This document shows positions 45,021 to 58,996 of a stretch of DNA of 64,000 nucleotides, piece by piece. The stretch is from Laguncularia racemosa (lineage: Eukaryota > Streptophyta > Magnoliopsida > Myrtales > Combretaceae), in assembly GCA_037954665.1 (NCBI GenBank), contig JBBMOL010000197.1, forward strand, positions 868,001-932,000, in the 5' to 3' direction. The position numbers and the translations under genes are program-made. Each line of letters begins with the position of its first letter. Positions within the stretch are counted from its first letter, which is position 1. The notes under the pieces are model-generated. The model was given only the letters and a program-made list of their open reading frames with translations, was not told the DNA's origin and searched no databases.

Positions 45021-48000
45021 AGTAGCATCCTTATAAGCTATCATTTAGTGTGTATACCCATTGCATGATAGTTGTCTCATAGTTAGAGTGCACAAGACTT
45101 TATCTATGACACATATTAGCTTGTTTACATTCATATATAGCACTTATACATAAGTATATGTAACACCTATATTTACTCATATGTAGAACTTGTAAACAAC
45201 CTATTGGCTTTTAATTAAAAAACCTATGGATAGATGACTTGTTTAACATGTAGCTATATAATATTTGTTAGCTAGGATTACAGAGAGTCAGTATTGCCTA
45301 TCAAATAATGAGAATGGGGAGCCATTCAACTTATTTCAAAAATTCAATGAACTTGACTGAGATTCAGACCTAAGTACTCACAATTGTCCCCATTCATTAT
45401 ACAAACACAAACCTTGTCACTTATTTCAACCATCAATAACTAATATAACACAACATTTAAACTAAAATTACTCTAAAGGACATTTGAAAGGAAAGAAAGA
45501 GGAGCACTCTACACTTAGAGATCTAACCCATCTCACTTTTGCTTAACTTACAAGGGAAAAACTATGAGGGAGTGAGTAAATCACCTCTTAGTAAGTTCAT
45601 TCTTCATTGCTACTGTTCAAGCAAGTTATCAAGCAATTATTTAACAAACAAGCAATTCTAACTACATATGAGATGAATGCAACATCATATCTATGGGGTA
45701 AAGCCATGAAAGGTATAGATTTGTGTTGTCTACATTTCAATGGTCCCACCGTCTTACTCGATGGCTACTACCCTACCTTAACCCGGTGGCAATTGTCTTT
45801 GAGTGCATTTCAACCAATGAACTTCACACTTACCTTACACTTAAGGAAAAGCTTACAATAATGCCACTTAAGGGCCATTTAACTTTCAAAATCAATAACA
45901 TCAACTCAATGCTTACTCGTGTTTGAGGAAACAACTCAAATCAATTATGGCACTTAAGCCTCGATCATGGGAGTGTTTACAAGCTACAAATTACTGGCAC
46001 TTATATTAGTCTTTCAAATGGTGGCTTCAAGGAGCATATGCTAAGACTTAAGTAAAAACATCCATTTTATAATAAAATTTCTAAAACTCTACCTTTTTTT
46101 CTTAATTGCTTAAACACATGCAACAGGCTTGTCTAGTTTTTCCAACCAAATATTTAACTTTATCAATTATTCAGGCAACCATATAAATGATAGCATGTAA
46201 AGTAATTAGTCATTAAAGCAAACAATCAATAGTAACCAATAAGCATCATGCAGACATCAAGCATAAAGCATATAGTAGATCATAAGAACTCCCTCACATG
46301 GGCATCCTGCAAGGCTAGAGAAGTAATCCTTAAAATAGGGAATCCTTAAAGACAATGGTCCTTTGAATGGAAGTCAACGAATGAAGCATGGATCACCTAG
46401 GATACAATGTATAAAGTCAATAATTTAGAAGACTAAAGGAATGCACCTATGCTTCATGGGACTTGCTCTATTCTATAAAGAGTTCATTCGATCTCAGATA
46501 CTTCATTCACTACCTATGGGTGTGTCAAGTAGTTGTGTCAATGCCTATTGGTGGTAGCTTATGATTTTAGACTCTGGTATTTACTTAAGTTTAAGTTCAC
46601 ATCATATTTTAGAAATGTTTTACTTAACATACTTATAAACTAATTACTTAATGTAACATTTAAGGTTATATAGGTACTTATCGGCCTTTCTACTTAATTT
46701 CTAGCTTTATTTGTATTATTGTCATGTTATTTGTACTTCTAAATTACATGTTTACACGTTAATATCATATTTAAAACTATTTTTAGAGTGTTACATTTTG
46801 AGTTCGGCGAGTATAAGTCTTTTCATTAAGGTTTGGCTTTACTAGTTGGTGTAGTTTATCCTTGCATTGGTCTAAGGAAATTGTTTAGTAGTACTAACAT
46901 TTGTATCTTAGATGTAACTTTCTTCCTTTCACTATCATTTTGGGGTCATTGCAAAAGTTAGCCTTAGTTAGGTTAAGGTCAAGTATTTAGAGAACTCAAC
47001 AAGTGTTATCAATTAGTTTTGATTCTAAAGTAACCAATAGGTGTTAGGGAAGGCAAATTGTTGGGTAAAAGTTTAACTTATATGGTTGTAAGGCCTCAAA
47101 GCATGGGCGTGCAAAGGTAAATAAGAGAATTTAAGTTTGGTTTATAGGATAACTCGAGCAAGAGGTTAAGTGGTTATAGGAATACTTTGCCTACAAAAGG
47201 ACTAGATAACCTTATAGTTTTTTTTTTAGTTTTGTTGATTCGAATTAAACTAGCCATATCTTGATCAATTTAAGTTGAAATGACGCATATGAGTAGGCAT
47301 TTTGAAGCTCTACATGTCTAGTTTTTAATTCTACTATTCAATCTTTAGTTTCAAATCATTACAGGGGCAAAATGGTTTGAAGAAGTTCCTGTGTGCGGTT
47401 AGTTAATCTCAAATCACTTCCATTTGGTCCTTGTTCTTCAAACCTACACACACACCCGTGTGAGAATCCAAAGCAACAAACACACAAATAACTTAGAAGA
47501 GCCACAACAACCAAATACAAGGTGGGTTTTAAAAGTGCCAATTTCGAATGTGAGGGTCTTTCACTATCCAAAGGTTTTCATAGATAACTTCATTCCTATT
47601 GAAGCACAATTAGCATATAACAATTAATATTCAACCCATATTAATCAATTTATACTAAACCTAATGAGTACAAATGGCAAATCAACACAAGCCACTCACC
47701 TTTGTAATTATAATTCACTGTATTTATTCCGCATAGCTATTCAATTCCTATAATAAAATTGAATAAATATTAATTTTAGTTCTTTATTAATTATATTTAC
47801 TTAGTTTAGTTTTATCTACCCATTAATTTTGTTTATGCTTTATTCACTCCAGTTTGGTTAGTAAGGTTAAGAAGATAGAATGGTTGACTAGTTTAGAGAG
47901 TGGGATGTCAACTTGGTCTATAAAGAACGGCAATCGACCTAAGAGGCTAGTCAACTTGGTGATGCCTCTCTAGTCCTTTTAGTTTAGCCACTTCTAGGTT

Positions 48001-50820
48001 TTCTTATTATATTTAATATATTTGGGGTTTGCATCTATTAAAGTGCTATTTCTAATAAATCTTATATCAAGTTTCAATTCAATCATTAATATAAACCCCA
48101 TTTTCAATATTATACAAGTAATAAGGTTATGATTTATCAAAATTAGGTGTTAATTTCTTACTAGAGTGATTTGTAAAAGATGAAATATTATTATTTATAG
48201 GAGTAATCGAAGGTTGATCCTATAGCTTTGTTTCCTATTTGGAAAGATATACTTTTACTTGTATATCTTTAAATTATTTAATTTTATCTTTCAATTAATT
48301 ATTACTATCTTATTTATTTATTTAGTGATTGAACATATTTTATTTTATTAATTTAAATCGGAGCATTTCACTCATTCCTCCCATGTGAACTCCAGCTCTG
48401 TGATGAAGTTAGCATTGCCTCCACATCTTGGGCTATATGAAACCAATTTTTGTTATCATTACTATCATTCTCATCATTCTCCTTGCTAAAATCATTAGCA
48501 GGCTCTTGGAAGGCATAGTTCTACTTTATGCTCCAAATCTTGATTGTCCTTAACCGAGTCATTCTCATATGCTCATACATTGTGATATGCCTAGGATCCT
48601 TGGATAGGATCGAACACACGATCTTTAATGCACAAACAATAAAAGATTTAATCCTTTTTTTATTTTTAGGGTTTTAGATAAGAAATAAAGGATTCTAGCA
48701 TTTTTTTGTGTTTATGGATCAATAAAATAAATGGGATATGAATCATTGTTGGTTAAAAATTCTAATCAATAGCTAAATTAGAGTTTGAAATCTTACAATC
48801 GATACGACTTATGATTTATAAGAATCAAAGAACAAATTAATTAGATAAATTGATATGATTCACGGTAAATCTAATTAACAAGATTACCACGTTTAAATGA
48901 AATGTTCCATTTAAGATCAGAGGAAAACAAAAATTCAAACATATAATGTCTTTCAATATTGACCCAATGTTAAACAATAAGAAAATATTGTAACTATAGA
49001 TAATTGTCTTAAATATATGAAAATAACCCCTTTTACTAAACTACTAAGCTATTAAGGGTCAAAATGATCATAAAATAATAAAATAGGACATGAAATGAAA
49101 CTAAATAAATTAGTCCTAAGACCAAAAGTAACATGCGCGCCATAATTGTGTGCTTTCTATGATTAGAATGCTCCATCGTACCAGTCAAATAGTCACTGGG
49201 TGTTGTTCAGATTTAAATTTAACCTGCTATTAGGATGGTGAAATCCTGTCGTATGGATGGTGATCTTTCTTTCTTTCGGTTTTTGGTCCTTTTTCCTAGC
49301 TGCAAAACAAGTAAATTTCATGTTCAAATTTAATTGATTCCTAGTCATTTCCTAGTATTTAGTTGGATGCCTGGATCTTGGACTTTGATTCCTATTACCA
49401 TCCTTGGGTCAGTGAATATTCACGCTTAAATCTAATTTTTGTTTTGTCTTATATTGAGCATATGAGATCTTCCAAGCGAATAGACTTTTCATTCTTTGCT
49501 TCTATTTACCTTTAGAAACTAAGTTTCTTCTGACTTCAAATAGACTCATAGGCAAAAATGCGATTTGTTTCCTATCCTTCCTAAAAGTATAAACATTCTT
49601 AAACCAACCATGCAACACCCTTCTACCCTTCTATCAAATTGGCATGATCTCCCTAAAAAAGGATGGATAACATGTGAGCTTTCAAAAAAATAAAATAATA
49701 ATAAAAAAAGAAAATGATTAATTCAATTTAAAAGAAGTCTTTGAATACATCATCAAAATTGGAATAGAAAAGGGGCACGCAAAAAAAAAAAAAAAAAAAC
49801 AAATGAAAGATTTCAAAGGAACTTCAATACAATTGCCCTAAGAAAAATTTTGAACTTAACAATGTAAAATTTGTTCTCATGGAATATAAAATGCAACATC
49901 TAAATATTCATAAATTAAGCCAAACTATAAGCGCTTCTAAGCCATGAGCAAAATATCTCCTCGATTGCAATTTCATGAAGATCCACAAGCAATTGATTAT
50001 GGAATCTTGAATGCTTTAACATACTAAACTTCAAAAAAGCATATTTGGTAATCTGAAGCATATATTTATAATGCAAGATCTCATTTTTTATAATAAGAGA
50101 TTTTTATATAAACAATTATAAACAAGAGTCTATATTTAAGAATTATTTTCAAAAGATTTTATGTTGTTATATCCATTGAGATATTGTATATATTGATATA
50201 AATACAAAAGATTATGTGGCTCAATTGTTATTATGTAATAGTACAAGCTATACATATAAGCTAACCTATACAAATAAGTTAATTACATTCATGATTTAGT
50301 ATTTTTTGCACTAGTATTTTAGATACAAGTACATACATGTTTAAGTTTATAATAATAATATTTTGAAGTGTATTTAGCACTATATAAGTTATATATATCT
50401 ATATATATAATTGTTTTCTACACAATCTATAATCATGTACTCAATGCAACAACTACATTCTAAAGTTTTCATAATTACCTAATTATAGTAATTCTCCTGT
50501 TATTATATGAATAAATGATGTTTGATACATAAACCATAATTAATGTTATCTAAAATTGTATTAGAAATTTGAACACATAAATAAAATATATATTTTGTGA
50601 TTTGATATATGTTGTTATATTACTTTGAAAATATTTAATGTATAATCTAAGTATATATGTATATAACATCATGATACTAATCATTAAATACAAAAGTGTA
50701 TTTAATATATGCAACCAATAATTATAATACCTTCAATTTGGAAATTATTATTATTGTTGTTGTTGTTGTTTTGAAGCTTCCATAACTATATTTCTCGATA
50801 TACATATATTTCTAAACCGA
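45021..50820. other. Long non-coding region, nothing firmly identified
   Basis: AT-rich DNA. Open frames at 45607-45926 and 47359-47627 have no homology that I recognise. It contains a poly-A run (49781-49798), a TTA/TTG trinucleotide run (50744-50772) and a short palindromic CACACACCCGTGTG patch at 47447. It probably consists of unrecognisable transposon remains. Confidence 0.5.
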
Positions 50821-50837
50821 GTCAGGTTGAGGGTTAC

Positions 50838-53800
50838 GGGGAGGGGGAAGGGCCAGGCCGATTCCCTTGACCCAACGGTTCAAGGGCTGGTTTAGCCCCT
50901 AAACTGGCCCTTCAAGTTTTTTTTTTTGAATATTTTTTTAATCCCCGTTTTTAATTACATAGTTTTCATATTGTTTGAGATTATTTCATATTTATCCATA
51001 TGTATTTTTTTAGTTGGTTTGGTTTTTTTCCTTAAATTTATAAACATTGAAATTTAATCTACAATTTCTTTGGGCAATATATGATTTTTTGGAATTAATT
51101 GGTGGCAATACCCCATAGCAAGGGGGACGCCAACCCCTAATTTTATTGATTGAATAAAATTATTATAGAAAAAAAAAAGGAGAACATATGGCCTTACCTC
51201 TTGTACATGATAATAATATAGTGTAAGTAAATAATAGAAATAAATAAGAGAGTACTACTCTCCTTACAAAATATGTCTTACTCTAACTCGGTATAAAAAA
51301 TAAATAAGGTAGTATTAGCACCCTTACAAAATTATTTCGTTTACCCAATATTAAGATCCGAACAAGCGGAGCTTCCACCCGATGGGACAAAGTTGCTAAA
51401 GTATTCATCTTCTTCACTAGACATCCCATGCGACTCTTGTGTGCAACTCCTTACCTTCGACCAATCCTCCACGCAAGCCAGCGCCTCAACATTGACGGCT
51501 AACAGTCGTGATCGCCATTGGGACAGGATAAAGCCTACCATGCTAAATGCCTGTTCAACAATTACCATTGATGTGGGAGCAGCCAAAACCTGGCGAGCCA
51601 TGCGAGAGAGTATGGGATACGTCTTCCTATGCCTCCTCCACTAGTCGAGGATATTGAAATCCGTGATACTGCTATCACCAAATTTGAAGTGTGTATTGAA
51701 GCAATCGTCAAGTTCAATTTACTCGGTTGACTTGAAACGGTGCCACTTCAACTTTTGAAACATCATTCGTTGCGTAATGAGAGTGGGATCATGGGTGGTA
51801 CCATGTGAGCTGAGAGACGGTGAGGGAGTTCGAGACACTTGACCACTGAATGCAGTGCAAAAGTTAGAATATAATTCTTCCGTTACCTAAACTGCCTAGC
51901 GTAGTTCTTGCATGGTGATAACAACATAAGTGTCTTCCGTGTCAGAGAATGCGTCAATGGTAGAATAATACAAATTAAGATATTCTAATAACATGTCTTT
52001 TTTACATCGTGGATCTAGAATAGAAGCAACTAGATAAATTGCTGGAATCTGTTTATAATATTGCAACCATTCTGCAATCATATGATTTATAGCTACCTAC
52101 AAAAAAGTGTCATATCAGGAATCGAGTATCACCGACAATATATTCACCGCATTCATAAGGAAGAGATGAACACTAGTTTGGTACACTTGCGAAAATGTTA
52201 TAGTACAGTTATGAAAAACTTTTAAAACATTCAACATTCTACTACATACATCCCAATTGCTGAGGTGCAGTGGAATGTCTGAGACATTCATGGTAGTGAA
52301 AGAACATAATGCATCTTTATAAGCAAGTGTACTTTGTAAAAGTCGATAGGTGGAATTCCACCTATACTTAACATCCTTTTTAAATTTTTTAGGTTGCATT
52401 CCATTTCCAATACAAAATCTCTGTCATGCCTTATTTACGGAAGGATGGTCAATTAAAAAACATACTAGTTGTCTTATTAGGGACATTTTAAAATCTAAAC
52501 AATTCATACCATCCTTAATTCAAAGATTTAAAATGTGGCAGGCACATCAAATGTGAAAAAATGTCCCACCTAATGTACGTTGACATAAGATTAAAGTTCA
52601 TCAATTGATGTCGTGTTAGCGGCCGCATTGTCAAAACCAATTGAGAAAATATTTTTTGTCAAACCGTATTCACCTAAAATAATACTTATAATACGAAAAA
52701 TGTTTTACACCATATGACAATCATTGAAAACCCTTAAAGCTATTAGTCTTTTTTGTATCTACCACGCATCGTTTACCCAGTGGCATATACCTCCCATGTA
52801 TGAATCTTCTTGCCACAGATCAGTCCATATATCTGCGCAAATGGAAACATGTGTCTCAAGAGAATTGAAAAGAGCGGCTAATTCACGCTTACCATTATGA
52901 TATAGCTTAACGGTGGTTTTTTATATGGTTTTTTGGTTGTAAGTTTGTGAGCTTGGATTCAGCACTTCTCGCTCGTACTCCAAGCGGTGCGAGGAAGCTG
53001 CGTGAGTCCATGACAGGTTACACTTTGCTAAGTATTCTGCAAGTAGAACTTGTTGTCTATCAGCAGAATAGCGAAATAAGCATCCTCCTTACGATCCTAT
53101 TGACTGCAAAATTTGTTGCTATGATTTATCTATGACAAACTCTGTGAGATGTTTTGCTCACATGTGACTGTTAAGGGTGCCATACCCCTCTCCCTTTTTT
53201 CCACGCATAACTTGATTGGCAGTATTTGCAATAAACACGGCTGCTACCATCTTCCCATGTAATTTTACGAAAATGTTTAGTAAAAATTTCTAATTTAAGT
53301 GGTGCTATTAGCTTGTAAGTGCCCTAGAATTTCTTCCTCCGGCACTTTTTACACATCATCTTGCCCTTCTCCTTCCACCTCCTCCTCACTACCCTATCAT
53401 GGCAGCAATTTGCTTTATCCACCAAAAGGCCTTTGATGAAAGCCTGGGGGTAGCATCATCAAGTCCTCTAAGCGTTTGTTGGTAAAGTCGTGGATATCAT
53501 AATCATTCACTTCAAAATATTGTTGGGGTGGTTCTTACACAGATTTCCCCTTATCACCTTTGCCAAAACAAACCTTCTTAGAAAAACCTGAACCACCAAA
53601 ATGACTTGCCATTTTTTAATATTGGGATAATTATAAAATACTGATATAGGTAGATAAGGGGACAGAATTTATTTAACAATTGGCAACAAATACAACAAAA
53701 ATTATCTAACAGTGTAAAAGATGCGAGCACAACAAATAGAAAAAAAGAGCACACAATATAGAAAATGAGAATACATAAATTTTAAGATAATAGCAGAAGA

Positions 53801-54512
53801 CAAGAATAAGTGCAATTTTTGTGCATAGGTAATTTTACTCTTCACACCGCACTATCAATTTATACAACATCATTGATCCACTAACATACTTAATTTATTC
53901 TACTCCATTGCAACGTTCAAAAATGAAAATTTGAACACCTGCACACTGCACCCACACCAATAGCTAAAACCTATTCCTCACTACCTGCAATCTTATCAAC
54001 CTACGCAAATTTTTTCTTCGAAATGCGCTGCATGCTTTCAAATTCTCTTAGCACAAATTTCACTGTTTTCAACCTACACCCTCCTTCTGCATTTCTCTCC
54101 AACTATCTTCTCTTTTTCTTTTTTTTTTTCTTCCCAACGATGTAGAATTGCAACCTTTAACCTCAATATTTTCTTCACTCTGTTCTTGCTTCCTTTGAAA
54201 AAAAAATTTCCTTCTTTTTCAACGTGTGTCAGGGTACTGTTTTTCAATGTTTGCATTCTTCCGTTGTTTTGTAATGTTGTCCAAACTTTTAAACTTTGTC
54301 AAGAACACAGGATTGAGAATTCCAAAAAAAAAATTGTCTTATATAGCGGGTTGAACTCGCCGATTTAGGTTGACCTTGAATCAGCGGGCAAACGACCGGG
54401 TTGTGTAATGCAACCTAAGTATTGAACCGTCGAGCCAATTCCTTAGCAGGGCTGGTTCATTGGCCTGAACCAGCCGGGCTGATTCACGGGCCGGAACCGG
54501 CCCTCTCCAATG
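50838..54512 (-). mobile_element. Decayed hAT transposon (autonomous type, ends approximate)
   Basis: GC-rich ends rich in GGCC and CCGG words (50838-50920 and 54345-54512) flank a decayed hAT transposase on the minus strand. The total of about 3.7 kb fits an autonomous hAT element. The right end, reverse complemented, reads CATTGGAGAGGGCCGGTTCC. The left end GGGGAGGGGGAAGGGCCAGG is similar only in part. No clear 8-bp duplication is left. Confidence 0.65.
51341..53612 (-). pseudogene. hAT transposase (RICESLEEPER/Ac-like) pseudogene
   Basis: The presumed start is the ATG at 53612 (MASHFGGSGFSKK). A very degenerate N-terminal region follows where the BED zinc finger should be. At 52399-52115 comes FKKDVKYRWNSTYRLL and NWDVCSRMLNVLKVFH, the RNase H-like/DUF4413-type middle. 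At 52080-51900 there is WLQYYKQIPAIYLVASILDP and RCKKDMLLEYL. At 51601-51460 lies the C-terminal dimerisation domain, ARQVLAAPTSMVIVEQAFSM and SRLLAVNVEALACVEDW. The hATC domain is the best preserved part. Many stops and shifts make it inactive. Confidence 0.85.
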
Positions 54513-55227
54513 TTTACACATATGCACATAATCAATATTTTGAGTATTAACGTAGTACAATATTTTGATATAATACTTTATATTACAACTATATGCAAAC
54601 TTATATAATTAAACATATAGTTACTAACAATTAGATAGAAATATGTGTGTGTATACTAGTTAATATATGATATTATTTAAACCATAGGATTATACACAAC
54701 ATATGTCCATGATCCTGGAAATTGCTTACCGGTTTTATATAGGTATATAAATATTTGAATACTATTCATATTTCTATACTCACTATCAAAGTATTTTGGA
54801 AAATCATATAATTACCTAAATTATACATCCACAAGAATTTAAAAATATTTAGGTTTTCGTATTTATAGAGCCACTTAATATAATTATATGGTGATAGTTG
54901 AAATTTTAAAATAAACAATTATTGGATAATTTCTATTCATAGTAAGAAAAATGATAACAATAAATGGTAAAAAGTAGATAAGCATTGAACACTATGAACT
55001 TTAAAAAGGGAATATTTGTATATGATCAATAAGTATCTATAAATTGTGTAAAATATTAAAAAGAAAAATTTAGGAAACGAATCAAGCTTACTCAAGGTCA
55101 AAAGGATAAATGTACCATCCTTAAACTTTAATGTAGATTATAAAGGAGGAATTGCATGTAACCTTATAAAAATTGACAAATCTAATACAAGTTTGATACT
55201 CTACACTATAACTTTGTTTCAAACCAA
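54513..55227. other. AT-rich intergenic DNA
   Basis: No gene or clear repeat seen. Confidence 0.5.
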
Positions 55228-55759
55228 TAGGAATGCAACCAAGGTAGGTTATAATAAGGTACCCGAACTAACCGACCTAATAAAAACCTTATAAGATTTG
55301 ACTCTATAAGCTTTAGGGTTAAGTTTTAGGATATGAAATAAAACCCGATAGAATTTAAGGTTAGGTTATAGGATTTTTTAAAAAAAAAAAAAATGATAGG
55401 AAAACCTAACTCAATAATTTTTTTAAATAATAATTAATATTATAGTTTATAATCAATATATTTTATTTTATTATTTTTATTTTTTATTTTATTTTTATAT
55501 TCAATTTCTCTCTTCTTTCCATTACAAATAGATTAATAATAAATTAAATAAATGACATATAAAAATAAGTTGAAGTATAAAAAAAAAAAAAACTAATTAC
55601 CGTTCGAGTTAAGATCAAGTCCGGTTTGATGTGCTTCAGTTTAAGTTGGATGCAAAAAACCCTATCGAATCAGAGCGAGTTTTAGCCATATAACTCCATT
55701 GCCGAGTCAAGTTCGGATTTCAGTGAACCCGTTCCAAACCCAACCAGTTTACATCTCTA
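55228..55759. mobile_element. Possible hAT-like non-autonomous element
   Basis: The right end, reverse complemented, reads TAGAGATGTAAACTGGTTGG, a frequent start of plant hAT derivatives. The left end TAGGAATGCAACCAAGGTAG is similar at roughly two thirds of positions. Subterminal words with CGGTTTG and GGTTAGG occur on both sides. No target duplication was found, so this is tentative. Confidence 0.35.
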
Positions 55760-56004
55760 TATATCATAACACTTGCAATATCTAGAAACAGTAAAATCAA
55801 TAAATGAGGGTAAACGAAATACAACTAAGAACTCATAAGACATTTAAATATATAAAAATAAAACAAAAAGGGAATCATTCTATTGATTCCAATTTATACT
55901 TTTAATACCTTAAAATTCGAAATTCAAAATCTTAAAAATTTATGGAAGATCCACACCACAAATGTAATCTGAAGAATAATGAAAATAATAAAATAAAAAT
56001 AATA

Positions 56005-56030
56005 ATAAGAAGAAGAAGAAGAAGAAGAGT
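56005..56030. repeat. AAG trinucleotide microsatellite
   Basis: A run of AAG units. A TTC run of similar length lies 240 bp downstream (56264-56283), so the two are inverted relative to each other. Confidence 0.85.
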
Positions 56031-56059
56031 TTAAACCTTAGCCTGATTCGAACCTAACA

Positions 56060-56850
56060 ATAATATATCAAACACTAGTGGATGGATGTATGCATTCAAA
56101 ACAAATTATGTCACAAAACCCAAGAAAATCTTGCAGTGCAGCCAAAATCCAAGAAAGGGAAGTCCAAACATGTCACAATTACTGGCGAATTACGATAAAC
56201 TCTCGGCTACTGTCGTGGTGTAGCGTTGTGTTGTGTTGTGTTGTCCTTCTTCACTGCCCCCGTTCTTCTTCTTCTTCTTCTTCCCTTATGAAATCCCCGA
56301 ACGCAGCCCTGTTTCCGAGGTGGAAAAATCGAACAGCCTTCGACTCGACCACCGACCTCTGCCCCTTCCTCTTCCACGTTCCTTTCCGTTCTTCCTCGTT
56401 TTTTTTTTTAACTTGAACGGACCGGGCAAAGCACAACCGCATCACGGCTGTCTTTGTGACCGGAAAACGGATCACAGAGCCACCAGCTTGACCCAGCAAC
56501 CTCGTTCTTTTTCTTCTCCACTTCCTTTTTCCCTCACTGAACAAACTCTGTTTCCATAATAAACGAACGAAGCACATTTGCCCACCACGCCGGCAGCCCT
56601 CGATAACTGCTATCTCTCTCTCTACTCCTCGCGTTTCCTTCATAAGCTTGATTTCCCCAGTTTCTAACAACGAAAACAGAACTGTAACCAACCACACTTG
56701 CACACCTTCCTACTTCATTTCAAAGCCACCTGTTGGCTCTTTGCCTAAGCCAAAAGCATGGCAATGTAATGGCGAGGCTTGGTTTTCTGGCGAGATCATA
56801 CTTGTCCTCAAGAAATGAGCGAAATTTGAAAGACGTAGAGAAACAAATAG
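56060..56850. other. Unassigned GC-richer block with overlapping open frames
   Basis: This block is less AT-rich than its surroundings and has open frames on both strands (plus 56078-56416 and 56233-56559; minus 56251-56703, 150 codons). The codons are dominated by TTC/AAG and CT-rich tracts. A CTCTCTCTCTCTAC pyrimidine stretch at about 56611-56624 is typical of plant 5' leaders or promoters. It could be the displaced promoter or first exon of a gene. No domain is recognisable, so I do not call a gene. Confidence 0.4.
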
Positions 56851-58704
56851 TTAAGATGATGAGGTGGAGTTATTAACAAATAGGTACATGGTGAAATGAG
56901 ATAAAATTGGATTGGTTGTAATTTCTTGATTTTTTTTATATTATTTTGAATGAAACGAGCTAACTCGAAAAAGTTAATACTTTTAGTGTTAAAGCTATGT
57001 CATTTTTATGGCAAATTACTTCATTTAGTCCCTTAAACACTTGAATTTGCTATTTTTGATCATTTTTATATTACCTGTTTGTGACGTTGTATTTATCTTT
57101 TAATTTTCTAAGTATCCTTAAGTTTTAGGCATTTCTATTTTTTTGCAAGTTTTAAGCATTTCCATTTTTGAAAAATTCTTATGTACTATTTTTGGCAACT
57201 TTGTGTTTCCTATTATTTGTATGCCCTAGGACATAGAATAGGGATATTATTGAATATTATTAAAATTTTAAGCTACCATTGCTCTAATCTTCTCCCAAAT
57301 TCTTGAATTCATAAAATTATTGAATTTGGATGCCAAATATCAAGGAATTCATAGAATCAATTAATATTTGAAGGTTGCACACTAGGTATTCACAGAATCA
57401 ACAGTTTGTGATAAACTCCTATTTAATCTCACATATTTACACTGCATCAGAAGACCTAAACTGGAGCTGCTTCACACTTTTCCAATAAGCATTTTCCTTC
57501 TCCGCCATTGCTTGTTGCCTCAGGTGGTGATGTCATCATATTAAAATAATAAAAAAATAACATAAAAAATTATATTATGAATTGAATACCTATACATAAT
57601 AGATTAAAAATTAAATCAGTTCTATAAAAAAATAGGAAAGGGTTAGAAAATTCCTTTGTTTAGAAGGTGGGAGATGGTAATTAATACAAAACATATTTAA
57701 TATTATGAAAATTAGAAGTTAGCGATTGTGCTTAGTGAGTCACATTAATAGTTAATAAGCAGTGAGCATTTCAAATGTAAGACTTAAAAGATAGACATGG
57801 AATTGTAATATAATCAAATTAAATTTAGGATGAGAGATAAAAGATTTGTATCCCATTTATTTTAAAACCTTTTTATTATCAAAACTTATTCAAACCAATG
57901 TTGTTTAAAAGTTTTGACTACTTGATTTTACCATTTGGTAAGGGATACTAATTTTCTATGATTCAAGTGAATTGTGGATTACTGATCTCCATAATTAGTT
58001 TTATATATTAATCAATTATATGCATTATGATTAAATGCGATTTAATTAGAGTCTTATAATGTCTAATTTGTAAAGTGATTTTTATATTACAAGTACATAC
58101 GTAATATGACAACTTTTAAGAATTTTTTAAGGCCCCTTTTAGATCATTACACAACATCTATTGGCACTATGTCACGGGCAATCTCATTTACATATTCACC
58201 GATGGATAAGGAAACTTGTACTTACCTACTAACATGAATCATTGAAAATTAAATGAAGTTGTGTGTGGAGAGTGAATGAGATGGATGCAAATGAGTGGAA
58301 TTGTTTCCACTTTAAAACCATTTTCTTTCTCTCCAAATTTCGAGAAAAATCAGAAGAAATTGGTAAAAATGTAGTGAAGTTATAAAATCAATCTTTCAGT
58401 GAGATGGAAATAAAAAAAAAATAAAAAAGGAAAATCTATAAAGGGTAATGTAGTCAAGTTATTATTTTGTTTTTCTTTTCTTTCTTTTCTTTTTTTCATT
58501 TCCTTGCATTAACCAAACATGTGAAAATAAAACATCTCCACCTAGTTTCTTCCATTTTCATTCATATCCAAACAATGATAAAAATCGCATTTTTCTATCT
58601 TCTTTTCCTTTCCATAGATTTCCTCTATTTTCATTTCTTTTTTTAATATTACATTTGATTTGCTGAAATAGAATAAACTTAAAATGGAATGGTAATTCCT
58701 TCAA
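56851..58704. other. AT-rich intergenic DNA
   Basis: No gene. Pieces such as TTTAGTCCCTTAAACACTTG (57023-57042) resemble ends of MULE-type MITEs, but I could not pair them. Confidence 0.45.
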
Positions 58705-58996
58705 ACTATGTTTGGAATAGATGAAAGAAATATAAAAGAAAGAAAATCAAAGGAAAGAATTAGGAAAGAAAGAAAATAAAAGAAAAATACTAGTTTAGAT
58801 ATGTAAGAAATGAATATGGAGCAAAGGTTAAACATGTCCTTAAGATTGTATCATTTCAATATGTGGAGAGAATTGTTTTTGTAGGACCCAAGGTAAAATT
58901 TTTCCTTGTACATTCATTTCCTTCCTTCTTCCATGCTTTTCAAACAGGGAATGTAATCTTTTTCTTTCCATTTCTTTCCTTCATTCCAAACATAGT
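58705..58996. mobile_element. Small MITE with ACTATGTTTGGAAT inverted ends
   Basis: The left end is ACTATGTTTGGAATAGATGA and the right end, reverse complemented, is ACTATGTTTGGAATGAAGGA, each followed by AAGAAAT and A/G-rich sequence. The length is 292 bp. The target duplication is not evident, so the superfamily is unassigned. Confidence 0.7.

Noticed and set aside
56251..56703. 150-codon minus-strand open frame
   Set aside because: It is rich in Arg, Lys and Glu from AAG/GAA microsatellite-like sequence, with no recognisable domain, so it is listed only as an unassigned block.
56715..56815. Short proline/lysine-rich frame (FKPPVGSLPKPKAWQ...) resembling the start of a peroxin-13-like protein
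   Set aside because: Only a few residues agree and the frame ends within about 35 codons, so this is not sufficient for a call.
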